64,000 nucleotides of DNA, taken from positions 634,526 to 698,525 of the forward strand of contig NZ_LT635836.1 of NCBI RefSeq assembly GCF_900128475.1, in the 5' to 3' direction. This DNA is from Mediterranea massiliensis. GTDB taxonomy: Bacteria > Bacteroidota > Bacteroidia > Bacteroidales > Bacteroidaceae. A program made the position numbers and the translations under genes. Within the stretch, counting starts at the first letter, position 1, and every line of letters begins with the position of its first letter. Under the pieces are notes generated by a model. It saw nothing but the letters and a program-made list of their open reading frames with translations. It was not told the origin of the DNA and searched no databases. This document shows, piece by piece, positions 16,786 to 26,497 of this stretch.

Positions 16786-19253
16786 ACGAACAGCCCTCCC
16801 AGCTGATGGACGGCAAAGGACATGATCCATGCCAACACGGTGGTATACGTGGCGGCAAAGGCCGCCCATTTCCAACTGCCCGCCTCCTGCCTGATGGCAG
16901 CCAGGGTGGCGATACACGGGAAGTATAGCAGTACGAAGACCATATAGCCATAGGCCACAAGCGGCGTGATGGGCAGGCGCTCGGCCAGCGTAGTCTGGTC
17001 GGCCTCGGCATCGTCGGCATAAAGCACACCGAGCGAGCTGACCACCAGCTCCTTGGCACCTACACCCGACAGGATGCCGATGCTCAGCTTCCAGTCGAAG
17101 CCCAGAGGCTCCATGACAGGTTCGATGGCCTTGCCTATCCGACCGATGTAGGAATTCTCCTGCTGCTGGGCCAGGTCGGCCGAAGCGTCAGGACGGGGAT
17201 AGTAACCCAATGCCCAGATGACGATGGAAGCCACCATGATGATGCCGCCCATCTTGCGCAGGTATTGCGCACCCTTCTCCCACGTGTGGCGGAAGATGGC
17301 TTTCGAAGTAGGCATGCGGTAGGGCGGCAGCTCCATGACGAACGGCGTGTCGTCACCCTTCACCAGGAAGCGGCTGAAGAGGCGCGCCATGATGACGGCC
17401 AGGATGATGCCCAAGCTGTAGATGCTCAGCAGCACCAGGCTGGCGTGCTTGGGGAAGAAGACGCCCACCAGCAAGAGGTAGATGGGCAGACGGGCACTGC
17501 ACGACATCAAGGGATTGATGAGGATGGTCACCAGCCGGCTCTTGCGGTTCTCGATGGTGCGCGAAGCCATGACGGCCGGCACGTTGCACCCGAAGCCCAT
17601 GATGAGAGGGATGAACGACTTGCCGTGGAGGCCCATCTTGTGCATGATCTTGTCCATGATGAAGGCGGCGCGGGCCATGTAGCCCGAGTCTTCCATCAGA
17701 GAAATGAACAGGTAGAGTATCAGGATGTTGGGCAGGAAGACGATGACGCCCCCCACACCGCCGATGATGCCGTCAATGAGCAGGTCCTTCAGCGGCCCTT
17801 CGGACATGTTGTTGCTGATGAAATCGCCAATGACAGCCACCAGGCTCTCAATCCATCCCTGCGGATAGGCTCCCAGCACGAAGGTGATTTCGAACATCAG
17901 GAACATGAAGAGGAAGAAGACGGGGAATCCCCAGATGCGGTGCGTCACGATGGAATCGATGACCCGCGTCATGTGCTCCTTGTCCTGATGGTTGTCCACG
18001 AACGTCTCGCGCAGGGCGCCGGAGATGAATCCGTATTTGGCATCGGTGATGGCCTGCTCGCTGTCCTCATTGAGCACCTCGCGGATGCGCTGCTTTTCGC
18101 GGTCGCGCACTTCCAGTATCTTGTCGCCGTTGGGCAGGCCCTTCACCATGCCCTCCAGGTCCTTGTCGTTCTCCAGCAGCTTGATGGCCAGGAAACGGGT
18201 GGAGTATTTGTGGCGGATGTTCTCGTTCTCGCTGATGACCAGCTTCACCGCGTCGATGCTGCGCTCCAGCTCGGGGCCGTGGTTGATGTGGATGTGGCGG
18301 AAGAATCCCCGCGGATGCTCCTCCTCTTCCTGATGGCTGCCGAACGCATGGTCGGGCACATATTCCTTGTGCCACTCGCGGAAGTCCTCGAGAATCTCGG
18401 CCCTAACCTGTCCCTTCTTGTCGAGGAAGTCGCCGCCTTCGTACAGGGTGATGAGGATGTGGAAAAGTTTCTCCACGCCGCGGCCCGTACGGCTCACGGT
18501 GGGCAGCATCGGCACGCCGAAGAGCTCGCCCAGCTTCACATAGTCCAAGGTATTGCCGCTGGCCTCCAGTTCGTCGTACATGTTGAGGGCCACCACCATG
18601 CGGACATTCATGTCTATCAGCTGGGTGGTCAGGTAGAGGTTGCGCTCCAGGTTGGAGGCGTCGACTACGTTAATGATGATATCAGGCGTCTGGTCGATGA
18701 TGTGGCGGCGCACGTAGATTTCCTCGGGCGAATAGGCCGAGAGCGAATACGTGCCCGGCAGGTCGACGATGCGGAAGTGATAGCCCTGGAAGTCGAAGAA
18801 GCCTTCCTTGGCATCGACCGTCACGCCGCTGTAGTTGCCCACATGCTCGTGCGCGCCCGAGGCGATGTTGAAGAGCGACGTCTTGCCGCAATTCGGATTG
18901 CCCACGAGGGCCACGTTGATGGTGCGGCGCTTGTCGCGCGCCAGGTTACGCATCTCCTCCTCGGTCAGGCGGATGTCCTCCTCCAGGCCTTTGTGGTAGC
19001 CGGGCTGCACGTTGTGCTCCCTCGCCTCCTGTTCGCTGATGACCTCAATCATGTCGGCCTCCTGCCGGCGCAGGGAGATTTCATACCCCATCACTTTATA
19101 TTTCACCGGGTCCTTCAGCGGCGCGTTGAGCAGCACTTCCACCGTCTTGCCCTTGATGAAGCCCATTTCCACAATGCGCTTGCGGAAACCTCCATGACCC
19201 ATCACTTTGACAATCACGCCTTTCTCACCGGTCTTCAATTCGGATAAACGCAT
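16782..19253 (-). CDS. feoB: ferrous iron transporter FeoB with N-terminal FeoA domain
   Basis: Fe(II) uptake across the inner membrane. The first 75 or so residues (MRLSELKTGEKGVIVKVMG...) are a FeoA-type SH3 domain fused to FeoB. The G domain follows: GNPNCGKTSLFN (G1), GNYSGVTVDAKEG (G2), DLPGTYSLSAYSPEE (G3), NMYDE (G4). The C-terminal half is a multi-helix membrane core with Gate segments such as IMGFGCNVPAVMASR. The start 19253 is preferred over 19289 because the latter lies in the promoter element. The FeoA-FeoB fusion is usual in Bacteroides. It is coupled to the Cys-rich gene. Confidence 0.95.
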   Translation of the reverse strand: MRLSELKTGEKGVIVKVMGHGGFRKRIVEMGFIKGKTVEVLLNAPLKDPVKYKVMGYEISLRRQEADMIEVISEQEAREHNVQPGYHKGLEEDIRLTEEEMRNLARDKRRTINVALVGNPNCGKTSLFNIASGAHEHVGNYSGVTVDAKEGFFDFQGYHFRIVDLPGTYSLSAYSPEEIYVRRHIIDQTPDIIINVVDASNLERNLYLTTQLIDMNVRMVVALNMYDELEASGNTLDYVKLGELFGVPMLPTVSRTGRGVEKLFHILITLYEGGDFLDKKGQVRAEILEDFREWHKEYVPDHAFGSHQEEEEHPRGFFRHIHINHGPELERSIDAVKLVISENENIRHKYSTRFLAIKLLENDKDLEGMVKGLPNGDKILEVRDREKQRIREVLNEDSEQAITDAKYGFISGALRETFVDNHQDKEHMTRVIDSIVTHRIWGFPVFFLFMFLMFEITFVLGAYPQGWIESLVAVIGDFISNNMSEGPLKDLLIDGIIGGVGGVIVFLPNILILYLFISLMEDSGYMARAAFIMDKIMHKMGLHGKSFIPLIMGFGCNVPAVMASRTIENRKSRLVTILINPLMSCSARLPIYLLLVGVFFPKHASLVLLSIYSLGIILAVIMARLFSRFLVKGDDTPFVMELPPYRMPTSKAIFRHTWEKGAQYLRKMGGIIMVASIVIWALGYYPRPDASADLAQQQENSYIGRIGKAIEPVMEPLGFDWKLSIGILSGVGAKELVVSSLGVLYADDAEADQTTLAERLPITPLVAYGYMVFVLLYFPCIATLAAIRQEAGSWKWAAFAATYTTVLAWIMSFAVHQLGGLFV

Positions 19254-19286
19254 AGTCTTTGAACTTTCTCTGTTAATAATCAGGCG

Positions 19287-19294
19287 CAAAGATA
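19287..19294 (-). promoter_or_regulatory. -7 promoter element of feoB
   Basis: TATCTTTG on the minus strand, 34 bases before the chosen feoB start, fits TAnnTTTG. It overlaps the alternative upstream ATG, arguing against that start. Confidence 0.6.
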
Positions 19295-19395
19295 CAAGTT
19301 ATACAGACAAAGCACAAGCAATTTAGAATGTTTTTAAATAACGAGAAGCAGAAAGCAGCTGTTTTTCCTCATCAGTTCTTTCCTTCCAAAACCAC

Positions 19396-19461
19396 AAAGC
19401 AATGCTTTCGTCCAGGGAAAACGGTGCTTTACGGGCCGCAAAGCAATGCTTTTCCAAGGTT
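19396..19461. repeat. three-unit, 22-base-period palindromic array upstream of tilS
   Basis: Three consecutive units of exactly 22 bases begin at 19396, 19418 and 19440. Units 1 and 3 start with AAAGCAATGCTTT, a 13-base palindrome around one central base; unit 2 has AAAACGGTGCTTT. Each is followed by 9 variable bases. The array ends six bases before the tilS -7 element and so covers its -33 region. Confidence 0.85.
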
Positions 19462-19466
19462 TTTCT

Positions 19467-19474
19467 TACCTTTG
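19467..19474 (+). promoter_or_regulatory. -7 promoter element of tilS
   Basis: TACCTTTG ends five bases before the ATG at 19480. If transcription starts at the usual distance the tilS message would have almost no leader. Confidence 0.6.
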
Positions 19475-19479
19475 CACGT

Positions 19480-20757
19480 ATGGAAAAGAAGAAAGTTGCA
19501 CAATACATTGCCCGAGAACGCCTGCTGGAAGCCGGCGACAAGGTCGTGGTGGCCCTGAGCGGCGGTGCTGACTCCGTAGCGCTCCTGCTCCTGCTGACGG
19601 AGCTGGGCTATGCCTGCGAGGCGGCACATTGCAACTTCCACCTGCGCGGCGAGGAGTCCGACCGCGACGAGCGGTTCGTCCGCCGCCTGTGCGAGGAGCG
19701 GCACATCGCCCTGCACGTGGTCCACTTCGATACAGCCCAACATGCCGCCCGCCGGCACCTCTCCATCGAGATGGCCGCCCGCGAGCTGCGCTACCAGTGG
19801 TTCGAGGCTCTCCGTCGGGAGCTGGAAGCAGACGCCGTAGCCGTGGCCCATCATGCCGACGACAGCGTGGAGACCTTTCTGCTCAACCTGATGCGGGGCA
19901 CGGGCATCAACGGCTTGCGGGGCATCCGCCCACGCAACGGCCGCATCGTCCGCCCCCTGCTCTGCCTGACGCGCGATGACATCCTGCACTACCTCGACCG
20001 CCAAGGACAGTCGTACGTCACCGACAGCACCAACCTGCAGGACGAGTACACCCGCAACAAGATACGCCTGAACCTCCTGCCCCTGATGCAGGAAATCAAC
20101 CCCTCCGTCCGTCGGAGCATCCTCCACACGGCCGCACACCTGGATGAAGCCGCCACCTTATATAATATAGGTATTGCCGAAGCCAAGGAAAGGGTCCTCT
20201 GCCCCGAAGGCATCCGCATAGCCGCCCTGCTGAAGGAAGTCGAGCCGCGGACGCTGCTCCATGAAATCCTCCATCCGCTGGGCTTCAACGAAGCGCAGAC
20301 GGACGACATCTTCCGCTCGCTCGACGGCCAGGCGGGCAAGACGTTCGAGTCGGAAGGCTGGCTGGTAGTGAAGGACCGCGACCTGCTGCTGATGCAGGAC
20401 AAGCAAGCCATGAACCGCCCGCCTCGGTTGGAAATGACGGAAGTGGAACTGACGCCCGACTTTGTCATCCCCCGCAACCGCCTCACCGCCTGCCTGGACA
20501 CCGACAAGCTGCACCACGCCCTGACCCTGCGCCTGTGGCAGACGGGCGACACGTTCGTCCCCTTCGGCATGAAAGGGCGCAAAAAAGTAAGCGATTATCT
20601 GACCGACCGCAAATTCTCCCTCCTGCAGAAGCAGCGCCAATGGGTGCTGTGCTGCGGCGAAGACATCGCCTGGCTGGTGGGCGAACGGACAGACAACCGC
20701 TTTCGGGTAGACGAACACACCCGGCGGGTGACGCTCGTCAAGGTTCTTACAGAATAA
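19480..20757 (+). CDS. tilS: tRNA(Ile)-lysidine synthetase
   Basis: Modifies C34 of the CAU anticodon of tRNA-Ile2 to lysidine, switching its identity from Met to Ile; essential in most bacteria. [16 protein letters not shown] is the ATP-pyrophosphatase PP-loop, [14 protein letters not shown] and [19 protein letters not shown] are TilS signatures, and a C-terminal TilS domain ([25 protein letters not shown]) ends the protein. The frame is open upstream to 19402, but those codons lie in a repeat array and promoter, so 19480 is used. It overlaps the converging ferredoxin gene by 11 bases. Confidence 0.93.
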   Translation: MEKKKVAQYIARERLLEAGDKVVVALSGGADSVALLLLLTELGYACEAAHCNFHLRGEESDRDERFVRRLCEERHIALHVVHFDTAQHAARRHLSIEMAARELRYQWFEALRRELEADAVAVAHHADDSVETFLLNLMRGTGINGLRGIRPRNGRIVRPLLCLTRDDILHYLDRQGQSYVTDSTNLQDEYTRNKIRLNLLPLMQEINPSVRRSILHTAAHLDEAATLYNIGIAEAKERVLCPEGIRIAALLKEVEPRTLLHEILHPLGFNEAQTDDIFRSLDGQAGKTFESEGWLVVKDRDLLLMQDKQAMNRPPRLEMTEVELTPDFVIPRNRLTACLDTDKLHHALTLRLWQTGDTFVPFGMKGRKKVSDYLTDRKFSLLQKQRQWVLCCGEDIAWLVGERTDNRFRVDEHTRRVTLVKVLTE

Positions 20758-21580
20758 TCCGATTCTCTTTCGGCCGCTGGAAGCAGTCGCTCAGCAGAGC
20801 CGCGAAGGGCGTATCGAACGTACGGGCCTTCTGCGGGCAACCCTTCACGCAGGCACAGCAACGGATACACTTGTCGGCCAGCGTCGTACACTCTTCTCCC
20901 TTCACAATCGCCCCCGCAGGACAACGCTTCACGCAAAGGCCGCAATGCGTACAGAGTTTTTCGTCCACCTGAGGCGTACGAGGCATGGGTACACCATTCT
21001 TACGCAGCTTGATTACCTTCCGCAAGAAACGCAACAAGGGGAAGAACGGCTGCCGCGGACGCTGGATGCGCTTCACGTCCACGCCATACAGATGCTCCGC
21101 ATCGGCGGCAGAATCTATTTTCGTCCGCACCTTGGCTCCAAACTCTTCGGCATATTTCAGGTCATCCTCATCAGGACGGCCGGCCGCAATGGGATAACGG
21201 TCGCTGCTGTAGGAATGCTCCCCGACAAACGTCCCGCCGGCTATCACCTTGAAGCCCCGCGCGCTGACAAAGGCGTCCAGCTCCATCAATGCCTTCTCGT
21301 AGGCACGATTGCCATATACCACCACCACGACCGCCGGCGTACCGTCGGCCTGAAAATCCTTCATCCGCTCCAACGCCAGGGGAGCCACATGGCCGCCATA
21401 CACAGGTACGGCAACCACCGCCAGCGTGTCGGCCTCAAAGTGCGTCTTTTCAGGCATCTGCAAGGTCGCATCTACAAAACCCACCTCGGCAAGGCCGGTA
21501 CCACGAACAATCGCCTCACCTATTTGTTTGGAAGTATGTGTCGGCGAAAAAGTAATCAGATCAATCGATTTAATAGTCAT
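20747..21580 (-). CDS. EFR1-type ferredoxin with flavodoxin-like domain
   Basis: A 277-residue redox protein. The N-terminal half ([17 protein letters not shown]..., [18 protein letters not shown]) is a flavodoxin-like fold. The C-terminal part carries two ferredoxin motifs, [14 protein letters not shown] and [14 protein letters not shown], for two [4Fe-4S] clusters. This EFR1 arrangement is common in anaerobes; the partner is unknown. The start at 21580 is preferred to 21685 because the -7 element at 21600-21607 lies between them. Confidence 0.85.
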   Translation of the reverse strand: MTIKSIDLITFSPTHTSKQIGEAIVRGTGLAEVGFVDATLQMPEKTHFEADTLAVVAVPVYGGHVAPLALERMKDFQADGTPAVVVVVYGNRAYEKALMELDAFVSARGFKVIAGGTFVGEHSYSSDRYPIAAGRPDEDDLKYAEEFGAKVRTKIDSAADAEHLYGVDVKRIQRPRQPFFPLLRFLRKVIKLRKNGVPMPRTPQVDEKLCTHCGLCVKRCPAGAIVKGEECTTLADKCIRCCACVKGCPQKARTFDTPFAALLSDCFQRPKENRIIL

Positions 21581-21599
21581 AAATTCATTTTTATGGAAG

Positions 21600-21607
21600 C
21601 AAAGATA
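21600..21607 (-). promoter_or_regulatory. -7 promoter element of the EFR1 ferredoxin gene
   Basis: TATCTTTG on the minus strand, about 20 bases before the chosen start; divergent from the rho promoter 55 bases away. Confidence 0.6.
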
Positions 21608-21661
21608 AGTTATTCCGTTCAAAAAACAGGGCATTTTATAGGAAACCTGAAAAATAATCAT

Positions 21662-21812
21662 TACCTTTGCGCCGTTGAAACACATTCAATAAAACAACAT
21701 CCCTTTTAAAATTATAATTCAAAGCAAAGGCGGTTTCAGACTTAAGTGTCGGCAACGGCTGCGTTAAGCTGGGTACCTCCTTCTAAAAAATATAATCATA
21801 CACACATATTAT
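21662..21812 (+). promoter_or_regulatory. rho promoter and long leader
   Basis: TACCTTTG at 21662-21669 fits the -7 element. The leader to the rho start is about 135 bases, long for this genome. It contains GTGTCGGCAACGGCTGCGTTAAGC and then GGTACCTCCTTCT (21771-21783), which holds a CCTCCTT sequence identical to the anti-Shine-Dalgarno of 16S rRNA. Rho in other bacteria controls its own synthesis through its leader, so a regulatory role is plausible but unproven here. Confidence 0.5.
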
Positions 21813-23819
21813 ATGTATAACATTATTCAATTGAACGACAAAAGTTTGTCGGAACTCCAGAGTATTGCGCAAGAATTAGGTATCAAGAAGACAGAATCTC
21901 TGAAGAAAGAAGAACTGGTCTACAAGATTCTCGATGAGCAAGCCATCGTCGGCGCAACGAAGAAAGTAGCGGCCGACAAGCAGAAAGAAGAGCGTAAGAA
22001 CGAACAACGCCAGCAGAAACGGTCGCGCGTGACCATCAAGAAAGAAAACGTAGACAAGGTCTTCTCGGCTGACAAGAACGGCGACCTGAGCCGTCCCAAT
22101 CCGAAAGAGGCACCCCAAATAGAAGAAAAGCCTCTGATCCCCGTACAGCCCGCCGCAGAAACAGCTGCTGCACCTGCTGCAGAAACGGCCGCAGAAGGTT
22201 CGGAGACAACGAAACGCAAGCCGGGCCGCCCCCGCAAGACCAAGAAAGCAGCGGAAACCAAGGAAGCTGCCCCTCAGGCAGAGGCTCAGGAAACGACGGA
22301 GACACCTGCCCCCCAAACTGCAACCGACAGCGAACTGAAAGCCGCTCCCGCAGAAGAAGACAAGAAGGAAGTGGTAGACGACAATCCCATCCTGGCGGAA
22401 GCGGACAGCGACTTCATCCCCATCGAAGACCTGCCGACGGAAAAGACAGAGCTTCCTTCCGAACTGATCGGCAAGTTCGAGGCTACCCGCGTAGAAGCTC
22501 CCGCCCTACCGGCCGCCCAGCAGAAGCAGCAACGCCAGCGCATCCGCCGCGACAAGAACGTTCCCGAAAACCGCAACAACGGAAACAACAACAATCCCAA
22601 TAACAACCAGCCACGGGCCATCCAGCCCTACAATGCGGCCAACAACGCCCAGCCCCAGCCCGAAAACAAGCCGGCCGAACGCGAAAAGGCCTACGACTTC
22701 GACGACATCCTGAACGGCACCGGCGTACTGGAAATCATGCCCGACGGCTATGGATTCCTCCGTTCGTCGGACTACAACTACCTCTCCTCGCCCGACGACA
22801 TCTATGTATCCCAGTCGCAAATCAAGCTCTTCGGCCTGAAGACAGGCGACGTGGTCGACGGTGTCATCCGCCCGCCCAAGGAAGGAGAAAAATACTTCCC
22901 GCTGGTGAAGGTATCCAAAATCAACGGCCGTGATCCGGCCTTCGTGCGCGACCGCGTTCCCTTCGAGCACCTCACGCCGCTCTTCCCCGACGAAAAGTTC
23001 AAGCTTTGCAAAGGCGGATACAGCGACTCGCTCTCGGCCCGCGTGGTAGACCTCTTCGCCCCCATCGGCAAAGGCCAGCGCGCCCTCATCGTGGCCCAGC
23101 CCAAGACCGGTAAGACCATCCTGATGAAGGACATCGCCAACGCCATCGCCGCCAACCATCCCGAGGTATATATGATCATGCTCCTCATCGACGAGCGTCC
23201 CGAGGAAGTGACCGACATGGCCCGCACCGTCAACGCCGAAGTCATCGCCTCGACCTTCGACGAACCGGCCGAACGCCACGTGAAGATTGCCGGCATCGTG
23301 CTGGAAAAAGCCAAACGCATGGTGGAATGCGGACACGACGTAGTCATCTTCCTCGACTCTATCACCCGTCTGGCCCGCGCCTACAACACCGTTTCGCCCG
23401 CATCGGGTAAGGTTCTCTCCGGCGGTGTGGATGCCAACGCGCTGCACAAGCCCAAACGTTTCTTCGGCGCCGCCCGCAACATCGAAGGTGGCGGCTCGCT
23501 TACCATCCTGGCGACGGCCCTGATCGATACCGGCTCCAAGATGGACGAAGTGATCTTCGAGGAATTCAAGGGTACGGGCAACATGGAGCTGCAGCTCGAC
23601 CGCAACCTGGCCAACAAGCGCATCTTCCCCGCCGTCAACATCGTCGCTTCGAGCACACGCCGCGACGACCTGCTGCAGGACAAGCAGACACTGGACCGCA
23701 TGTGGATCCTGCGCAAGTATCTGGCCGACATGAATGCGCTTGAAGCCATGGACTTCGTGAAGGACCGTCTGGAGAAGACCAAGGACAACGACGAGTTCCT
23801 CATGAGCATGAACAGCTGA
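21813..23819 (+). CDS. rho: transcription termination factor Rho with long disordered insert
   Basis: Hexameric RNA helicase that ends transcription. At 668 residues it is far longer than E. coli Rho. Residues 1-50 are the N-terminal helical domain. Residues 60 to about 295 are low complexity: charged and Ala/Glu/Pro/Thr-rich, then Asn-rich ([15 protein letters not shown], about 251-265), with KRKPGRPRK at 134-142 resembling an AT-hook. The RNA-binding cold-shock domain ([13 protein letters not shown]) follows, then the ATPase with AQPKTGKT (Walker A, about 428) and [10 protein letters not shown] (Walker B). A disordered insert that drives phase separation is reported for Bacteroides thetaiotaomicron Rho. 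Confidence 0.95.
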   Translation: MYNIIQLNDKSLSELQSIAQELGIKKTESLKKEELVYKILDEQAIVGATKKVAADKQKEERKNEQRQQKRSRVTIKKENVDKVFSADKNGDLSRPNPKEAPQIEEKPLIPVQPAAETAAAPAAETAAEGSETTKRKPGRPRKTKKAAETKEAAPQAEAQETTETPAPQTATDSELKAAPAEEDKKEVVDDNPILAEADSDFIPIEDLPTEKTELPSELIGKFEATRVEAPALPAAQQKQQRQRIRRDKNVPENRNNGNNNNPNNNQPRAIQPYNAANNAQPQPENKPAEREKAYDFDDILNGTGVLEIMPDGYGFLRSSDYNYLSSPDDIYVSQSQIKLFGLKTGDVVDGVIRPPKEGEKYFPLVKVSKINGRDPAFVRDRVPFEHLTPLFPDEKFKLCKGGYSDSLSARVVDLFAPIGKGQRALIVAQPKTGKTILMKDIANAIAANHPEVYMIMLLIDERPEEVTDMARTVNAEVIASTFDEPAERHVKIAGIVLEKAKRMVECGHDVVIFLDSITRLARAYNTVSPASGKVLSGGVDANALHKPKRFFGAARNIEGGGSLTILATALIDTGSKMDEVIFEEFKGTGNMELQLDRNLANKRIFPAVNIVASSTRRDDLLQDKQTLDRMWILRKYLADMNALEAMDFVKDRLEKTKDNDEFLMSMNS

Positions 23820-23866
23820 GAATAATGAACAATTGATAAGAAACAATTGATAATTGATAAAACCTT

Positions 23867-25192
23867 ATGTTCGATAACTTAAGCGAACGGCTCGAACGGT
23901 CGTTCAAGATATTGAAAGGTGAAGGCAAAATCACCGAAATCAATGTAGCCGAAACCTTGAAGGACGTACGCAAAGCCCTGCTCGATGCCGACGTCAACTA
24001 CAAGGTGGCCAAAAACTTTACTGATACCGTCAAGGCAAAGGCCATGGGACAGAACGTGCTGACCGCCGTCAAGCCCAGCCAGCTGATGGTGAAGATTGTC
24101 CACGACGAACTGACGCAGCTGATGGGCGGCGAAACCGCCGAAATCGACCTGAGCGGCAAACCGACAATCATCCTGATGTCGGGTCTGCAAGGTTCGGGTA
24201 AGACAACCTTCTCGGGCAAGCTGGCCCGCATGCTCAAGACGAAGAAGAACCGCAAGCCGCTGCTCGTGGCCTGCGACGTCTATCGTCCTGCCGCCATCGA
24301 ACAGCTGCGCGTACTGGCCGAGCAGATTGACGTGCCCATGTACAGCGAGCCCGACAGCAAAGACCCTGTAAAGATTGCCCAGAACGCCATCCAGGAGGCC
24401 AAGGCCAAAGGTTACGACCTGGTCATCGTCGATACCGCCGGTCGTCTGGCCGTAGACGAGGAAATGATGAACGAGATCGCCGCCATCAAGGAGGCCATCC
24501 ATCCCAACGAAATCCTCTTCGTGGTCGATGCCATGACCGGTCAGGATGCCGTGAACACGGCAAAGGAATTCAACGACCGCCTGGACTTCAACGGCGTGGT
24601 ACTGACCAAGCTCGACGGTGATACCCGTGGCGGTGCGGCCCTCTCCATCCGCTCGGTGGTGAACAAGCCCATCAAGTTCGTGGGTACCGGCGAGAAGCTC
24701 GATGCCGTCGACCAGTTCCACCCCAGCCGTATGGCCGACCGTATCCTCGGTATGGGCGACATCGTGTCACTGGTAGAGCGCGCGCAGGAGCAGTACGACG
24801 AGGAAGAGGCCAAACGCCTGCAGAAGAAGATTCAGAAGAACCAGTTCGACTTCAACGACTTCATGAGCCAGATCCAGCAAATCAAGAAGATGGGTAACCT
24901 GAAGGAACTGGCTTCCATGATTCCGGGTGTGGGCAAGGCCATCAAGGACATCGACATCGACGACAACGCCTTCAAGAGCATCGAAGCCATCATCAACTCC
25001 ATGACGCCGAAAGAGCGCACCAACCCCGAAATCCTGAACGGCTCGCGCCGCCAGCGCATCGCCAAGGGTAGCGGCACGAACATCCAGGAGGTGAACCGCC
25101 TGCTGAAGCAGTTCGACCAGACCCGCAAAATGATGAAGATGGTGACCGGCAGCAAGATGGGCAAGATGATGATGCCCAAGCTGAAGAAATAA
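23867..25192 (+). CDS. ffh: signal recognition particle protein Ffh
   Basis: GTPase of the signal recognition particle; binds 4.5S RNA and signal sequences and delivers ribosomes to FtsY. The order is N domain, G domain with GLQGSGKTTFSGKLA (G1), DVYRPAAIEQL, DTAGRL (G3) and TKLDGDTRGGAAL (G4 region), then the Met-rich M domain with GSRRQRIAKGSGT and the C-terminal KMMKMVTGSKMGKMMMPKLKK. Length (441) is normal. It follows rho by 47 bases, a gap made of CAATTGATAA repeats, so both may share transcripts. No SRP RNA gene was seen in the window. Confidence 0.96.
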   Translation: MFDNLSERLERSFKILKGEGKITEINVAETLKDVRKALLDADVNYKVAKNFTDTVKAKAMGQNVLTAVKPSQLMVKIVHDELTQLMGGETAEIDLSGKPTIILMSGLQGSGKTTFSGKLARMLKTKKNRKPLLVACDVYRPAAIEQLRVLAEQIDVPMYSEPDSKDPVKIAQNAIQEAKAKGYDLVIVDTAGRLAVDEEMMNEIAAIKEAIHPNEILFVVDAMTGQDAVNTAKEFNDRLDFNGVVLTKLDGDTRGGAALSIRSVVNKPIKFVGTGEKLDAVDQFHPSRMADRILGMGDIVSLVERAQEQYDEEEAKRLQKKIQKNQFDFNDFMSQIQQIKKMGNLKELASMIPGVGKAIKDIDIDDNAFKSIEAIINSMTPKERTNPEILNGSRRQRIAKGSGTNIQEVNRLLKQFDQTRKMMKMVTGSKMGKMMMPKLKK

Positions 25193-25251
25193 TCCCCTTC
25201 TCATAGCGTCCCAACGTCGAAAGAAAACGAGCAGACGCCAATAAGTCTGAT

Positions 25252-25295
25252 AAACGCAGATGATTATCTTCTGAAAAGGATAATCGCCTGCGTTT
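25252..25295 (+). terminator. terminator after ffh
   Basis: AAACGCAG..GATTATC pairs with GATAATC..CTGCGTTT across a 10-base loop, with two internal mismatches, and is followed by ATTTG. It lies 60 bases after the ffh stop. Confidence 0.7.
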
Positions 25296-25312
25296 ATTTG
25301 TATAAGGCATCA

Positions 25313-25427
25313 ACGAAGCACTGCGTGACACTCTCACGAAGCACTGCATGACAACCTCACGAAGCACTGCATGACACCCTCATGAAGCACTGCATGACAA
25401 CCTCACAAAGCACTGCATGACAACCTT
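25313..25427. repeat. five-unit, 23-base tandem array between ffh and folD
   Basis: Five consecutive 23-base units with the consensus ACGAAGCACTGCATGACAAC plus CTC begin at 25313, 25336, 25359, 25382 and 25405. Neighbouring units differ at one to four positions. No spacers separate them, so it is not a CRISPR array. The rest of the 397-base gap holds the ffh terminator and the folD promoter. Confidence 0.9.
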
Positions 25428-25504
25428 ACAAAACCCATACTTTCAAAGTATAGTTAAAATCTTACTTTTCCAACCTTTTATTAGGGTAAATGAATATTTC
25501 ACAT

Positions 25505-25512
25505 TATCTTTG
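25505..25512 (+). promoter_or_regulatory. -7 promoter element of folD
   Basis: TATCTTTG, 78 bases before the folD start, fits TAnnTTTG. Confidence 0.6.
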
Positions 25513-25589
25513 TCTGAAACCCTGCGTGGAGAAGCAATGACAAAAACAATAGAATAGAAAAATCATGAACCTTCAATAAAAAAGAAATT

Positions 25590-26474
25590 ATGACACTGAT
25601 AGACGGAAAAGCAATTTCAGAACAAGTGAAGCAGGAGATTGCCGCCGAAGTGGCGGAAATCGTGGCCCGCGGAGGCAAGCGTCCCCACCTGGCCGCCATC
25701 CTGGTGGGACACGACGGCGGTAGCGAGACCTACGTGGCCGCCAAGGTAAAGGCCTGCGAAGTATGCGGCTTCAAGTCGAGCCTCATCCGCTACGAAGCCG
25801 ACGTGACCGAAGACGAACTGCTGGCCAAGGTGCGCGAACTGAATAACGACCCCGACGTGGACGGCTTCATCGTGCAGCTCCCTCTGCCCAAGCACATCTC
25901 CGAACAGAAAGTGATTGAAACCATCGACTACCGCAAGGACGTGGACGGCTTCCACCCCATCAACGTGGGACGTCTCTCCATCGGCCTGCCCTGCTACGTA
26001 TCGGCCACACCGAACGGCATCCTCGAACTGCTGAAGCGCTACCACATCGAGACGCAAGGAAAGAAGTGCGTCATCCTAGGCCGCAGCAACATCGTGGGCA
26101 AGCCGATGGCCATGCTGATGATGCAGAAAGCCTATCCGGGCGACGCCACCGTCACCGTATGCCACAGCCGCAGCCGCGACCTGGTGAAGGAATGTCAGGA
26201 GGCCGACATCATCATCGCCGCCATGGGCCAGCCCAACTTCGTGAAGGCCGAGATGGTGAAGGAAGGCGCCGTCGTGATTGACGTAGGTACCACCCGCGTG
26301 CCCGACGCCAGCAAGAAATCGGGCTTCAAGCTGACGGGCGACGTGAAGTTCGACGAAGTGTCCCCCAAGTGCTCGTTCATCACCCCCGTGCCGGGCGGCG
26401 TAGGTCCCATGACCATCGTCTCGCTGATGAAGAACACCCTGCTGGCCGGCAAGAAAGCCATCTATAATGACTGA
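25590..26474 (+). CDS. folD: methylenetetrahydrofolate dehydrogenase/cyclohydrolase
   Basis: Bifunctional enzyme of one-carbon metabolism: oxidises 5,10-methylene-THF with NADP and hydrolyses methenyl-THF to 10-formyl-[17 protein letters not shown] contains the catalytic lysine; [13 protein letters not shown] is the FolD signature; [13 protein letters not shown] is the second signature within the nucleotide-binding domain; [12 protein letters not shown] closes the fold. Length (294 residues) is normal. A CapA-like gene follows after 23 bases. Confidence 0.96.
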   Translation: MTLIDGKAISEQVKQEIAAEVAEIVARGGKRPHLAAILVGHDGGSETYVAAKVKACEVCGFKSSLIRYEADVTEDELLAKVRELNNDPDVDGFIVQLPLPKHISEQKVIETIDYRKDVDGFHPINVGRLSIGLPCYVSATPNGILELLKRYHIETQGKKCVILGRSNIVGKPMAMLMMQKAYPGDATVTVCHSRSRDLVKECQEADIIIAAMGQPNFVKAEMVKEGAVVIDVGTTRVPDASKKSGFKLTGDVKFDEVSPKCSFITPVPGGVGPMTIVSLMKNTLLAGKKAIYND

Positions 26475-26497
26475 CCCACCTCCCGACCCTGAAGGCA

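Noticed and set aside
17265..19247. A 660-codon open frame antisense to feoB
   Set aside because: The opposite strand encodes a clear FeoB with every motif; G/C-rich codon use leaves long antisense frames open throughout this genome. The antisense peptide resembles nothing known.
25313..25427. CRISPR array
   Set aside because: Units are directly adjacent without unique spacers, the period is 23 bases, and no cas genes are present. The same applies to the other short-period arrays.
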